NCBI GenBank assembly: GCA_031259205.1
Contig: JAIRLS010000294.1
Coordinates: 1 to 5,907, forward strand
Direction: 5' to 3'
Source of the DNA: Bacteroidales bacterium
GTDB lineage: Bacteria > Bacteroidota > Bacteroidia > Bacteroidales > UBA4181
Length of the DNA: 5,907 nucleotides
Both the position numbers and the translations under genes were made by a program. Under the pieces are notes generated by a model. It was not told the origin of the DNA. It saw only the letters and a list, made by a program, of their open reading frames with translations, and ran no database searches. Below, piece by piece: positions 4,708 through 5,907 of this stretch. Within the stretch, counting starts at the first letter, position 1. Each line of letters starts with the position of its first letter.

Positions 4708-5907
4708 TCATTTCACTTCCAGCGGTTTGGACAGCGTGCCGCCCTCGTTGTATTTCTGGTTGTTGGGGAGACCTTTTGGGCCGGCGCCTTCGCGCATCAG
4801 CGACTTCAATTCTTCCAAATGACGCTGATAGACGCCACGGGGGGCGACGCCGTATTTTTTACAGAGCGAGGCTGCCATGCCGACGACTTCGCCCAACATG
4901 CCGCCCGTGCGCATCAGGCGGACGGTGCCCAAAGCGACATGCGTCACGCTGATGTTGCGACCGGCCATGAACAGATTGTCCACGTTGCGCGAGTAGAGAC
5001 AGCGGTACGGTACGGGATAGGGATAGATGTTCGTGTGTTTGGCGATGGACTTGAACTCGGCGTCGGGGAAATTAACCGTATTCTTCGGGTCGGGATAGTG
5101 CAGGTCGATAGACCAGGTGGCGGCGGCTGTGCCGTCTTCGTGTACGACGTGTTTGCGCAGGTCGTCTTCCTTGAGGATATAGTCGCCCATCAGGCGGCGC
5201 GATTCGCGTTTGCCCGCCATGCAGGCTACCCAGTCCAGACGTCGGTTGCGGTAGGGAGCGTTTTCTTTCAGACCGTTTTTCAGGAAACTCCAGTTGGAAT
5301 AGACGACCAGCAGTCCGTAATCGCGAATGTATTCAAAGTCGCGAATCTGGTCGCGGTTCATACCCGTTTCCCATGTCCATTCGCCCATTATCACCCGTTC
5401 GCAGTTCTGTTCGTTGAACGTGACGCCGTAACGGAAGAGCGGGAAGGCGGAGGGTTTGCCCGTGTCTTCGGAATACCACTGTACGGATGCGCCCATTGTC
5501 ATCCGGTCGGCCTGTTCGGGGGCGGTCGATTCGCCGAACTCTTCGCGGCTCTCGCGTCCCATGCGGTAATCGGCGCCGGCTAAGTATCCAACCGTGCCGT
5601 CGCCCGTGCAGTCGGCAAAGAGCGGCGCCTCGAAACGCAGTTCGCGTCCCGTCTCAATATGCTGCGCCACGACGGAGGAAATCTTTTGCCCGTTCATCTG
5701 CACACCTGTGGCGCGGTAGTTGGCAAAGAGGGTGATGTTCGGCTCGCGGGCGATAGCTTCGGTTTTCTTGTCGTCTTCGTAGAAATCGGCGGGCTGTGCA
5801 TTGCCGCCACGCGAGGGTCCCCACTCTTTCAGGAGATTGCCGAGGTTGGGATACGTACCGGTCTCAATCCGTCCGCCTAAGTGGACGCGAATCTCCGAAC
5901 TGTTGTT
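4708..5907 (-). CDS. FAD-dependent oxidoreductase, PF12831-like (N-terminus beyond window)
   Basis: The last 399 residues of a flavoprotein oxidoreductase are visible; the frame stays open to the right edge, so the N-terminal dinucleotide-binding GxGxxG region is not seen. Positions count from the first visible residue. PNITLFANYRATGV is followed by the hallmark DCTGDGTVGYLAGADYRMGR (from 99), then the family-like segment AATWSIDLHYPDP. GRNISVTHVALGTVRLMR and TGGMLGEVVGMA (316-345) match the C-terminal FAD-contacting segment of this family. The protein ends in a short hydrophilic tail (PLEVK) with no added domain. A GTG at 5701-5703 is internal, because conserved sequence continues upstream of it. 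Such proteins are often found with polysaccharide-degradation genes in Bacteroidota and are sometimes labelled xanthan lyase, which is not supported here. Substrate unknown. G+C is about 58% in a hand-counted 60-base sample. Confidence 0.88.
   Translation of the reverse strand, partial: NNSSEIRVHLGGRIETGTYPNLGNLLKEWGPSRGGNAQPADFYEDDKKTEAIAREPNITLFANYRATGVQMNGQKISSVVAQHIETGRELRFEAPLFADCTGDGTVGYLAGADYRMGRESREEFGESTAPEQADRMTMGASVQWYSEDTGKPSAFPLFRYGVTFNEQNCERVIMGEWTWETGMNRDQIRDFEYIRDYGLLVVYSNWSFLKNGLKENAPYRNRRLDWVACMAGKRESRRLMGDYILKEDDLRKHVVHEDGTAAATWSIDLHYPDPKNTVNFPDAEFKSIAKHTNIYPYPVPYRCLYSRNVDNLFMAGRNISVTHVALGTVRLMRTGGMLGEVVGMAASLCKKYGVAPRGVYQRHLEELKSLMREGAGPKGLPNNQKYNEGGTLSKPLEVK

Noticed and set aside
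4603..5583. 326-codon open frame on the plus strand opposite the FAD oxidoreductase
   Set aside because: It is antisense to a gene with clear family motifs. Its product is a low-complexity, His/Ala/Val/Phe-rich sequence without domains, as expected when the reverse strand of a GC-rich gene happens to lack stops.
5701..5703. GTG as the start codon of the FAD oxidoreductase
   Set aside because: The same frame stays open for 68 more codons to the window edge, and that upstream stretch reads like the family (PNITLFANYRATGV), so the GTG is internal.

Overview
The window looks like a piece of chromosome from the Bacteroidota, most likely order Bacteroidales. This is inferred from three things: two upstream regions carry the Bacteroidetes -7 promoter motif TAnnTTTG, most starts lack a strong Shine-Dalgarno sequence, and the gene families (a long SbcC, a long-chain flavodoxin, a PF12831-type FAD oxidoreductase) are common there. 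No phage, insertion sequence, CRISPR array, tRNA or rRNA is visible.

Layout, left to right. Bases 2-118 hold the last 38 codons of a plus-strand gene in very AT-rich DNA (about 26% G+C by hand count). It converges on sbcC (216-3305, minus), a complete 1029-residue SMC-like ATPase of the SbcCD/Mre11-Rad50 nuclease. A short gap carrying a probable sbcC promoter follows. Next comes a two-gene minus-strand operon: flavodoxin (3734-4234) and, overlapping its stop codon by 4 bases, a 106-residue CxxC protein of unknown function (3417-3737). The 473-base gap at 4235-4707 is the most structured noncoding part. It holds the flavodoxin promoter, a three-copy TAGGTATTTTT array with a perfect 12-bp palindrome just upstream of it, a tandem pair of 27-bp hairpin units, an adjoining long imperfect inverted repeat, a GC-rich nested inverted repeat and a weak terminator-like hairpin. 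The window ends inside a minus-strand FAD-dependent oxidoreductase (4708-5907), whose N-terminus lies beyond the right edge.

How the genes work together. Flavodoxin and the CxxC protein are very probably co-transcribed and translationally coupled, so they may share a redox role. SbcC acts in DNA break and hairpin processing, and its usual partner sbcD is not next to it. The oxidoreductase appears to be a separate unit with a higher G+C content (about 58% in a hand-counted 60-base sample).

I found no clearly new multi-gene system. The points most worth a second look are the putative operator array upstream of flavodoxin, the covarying hairpin repeat pair, the orphan position of sbcC and the unknown CxxC partner of flavodoxin.
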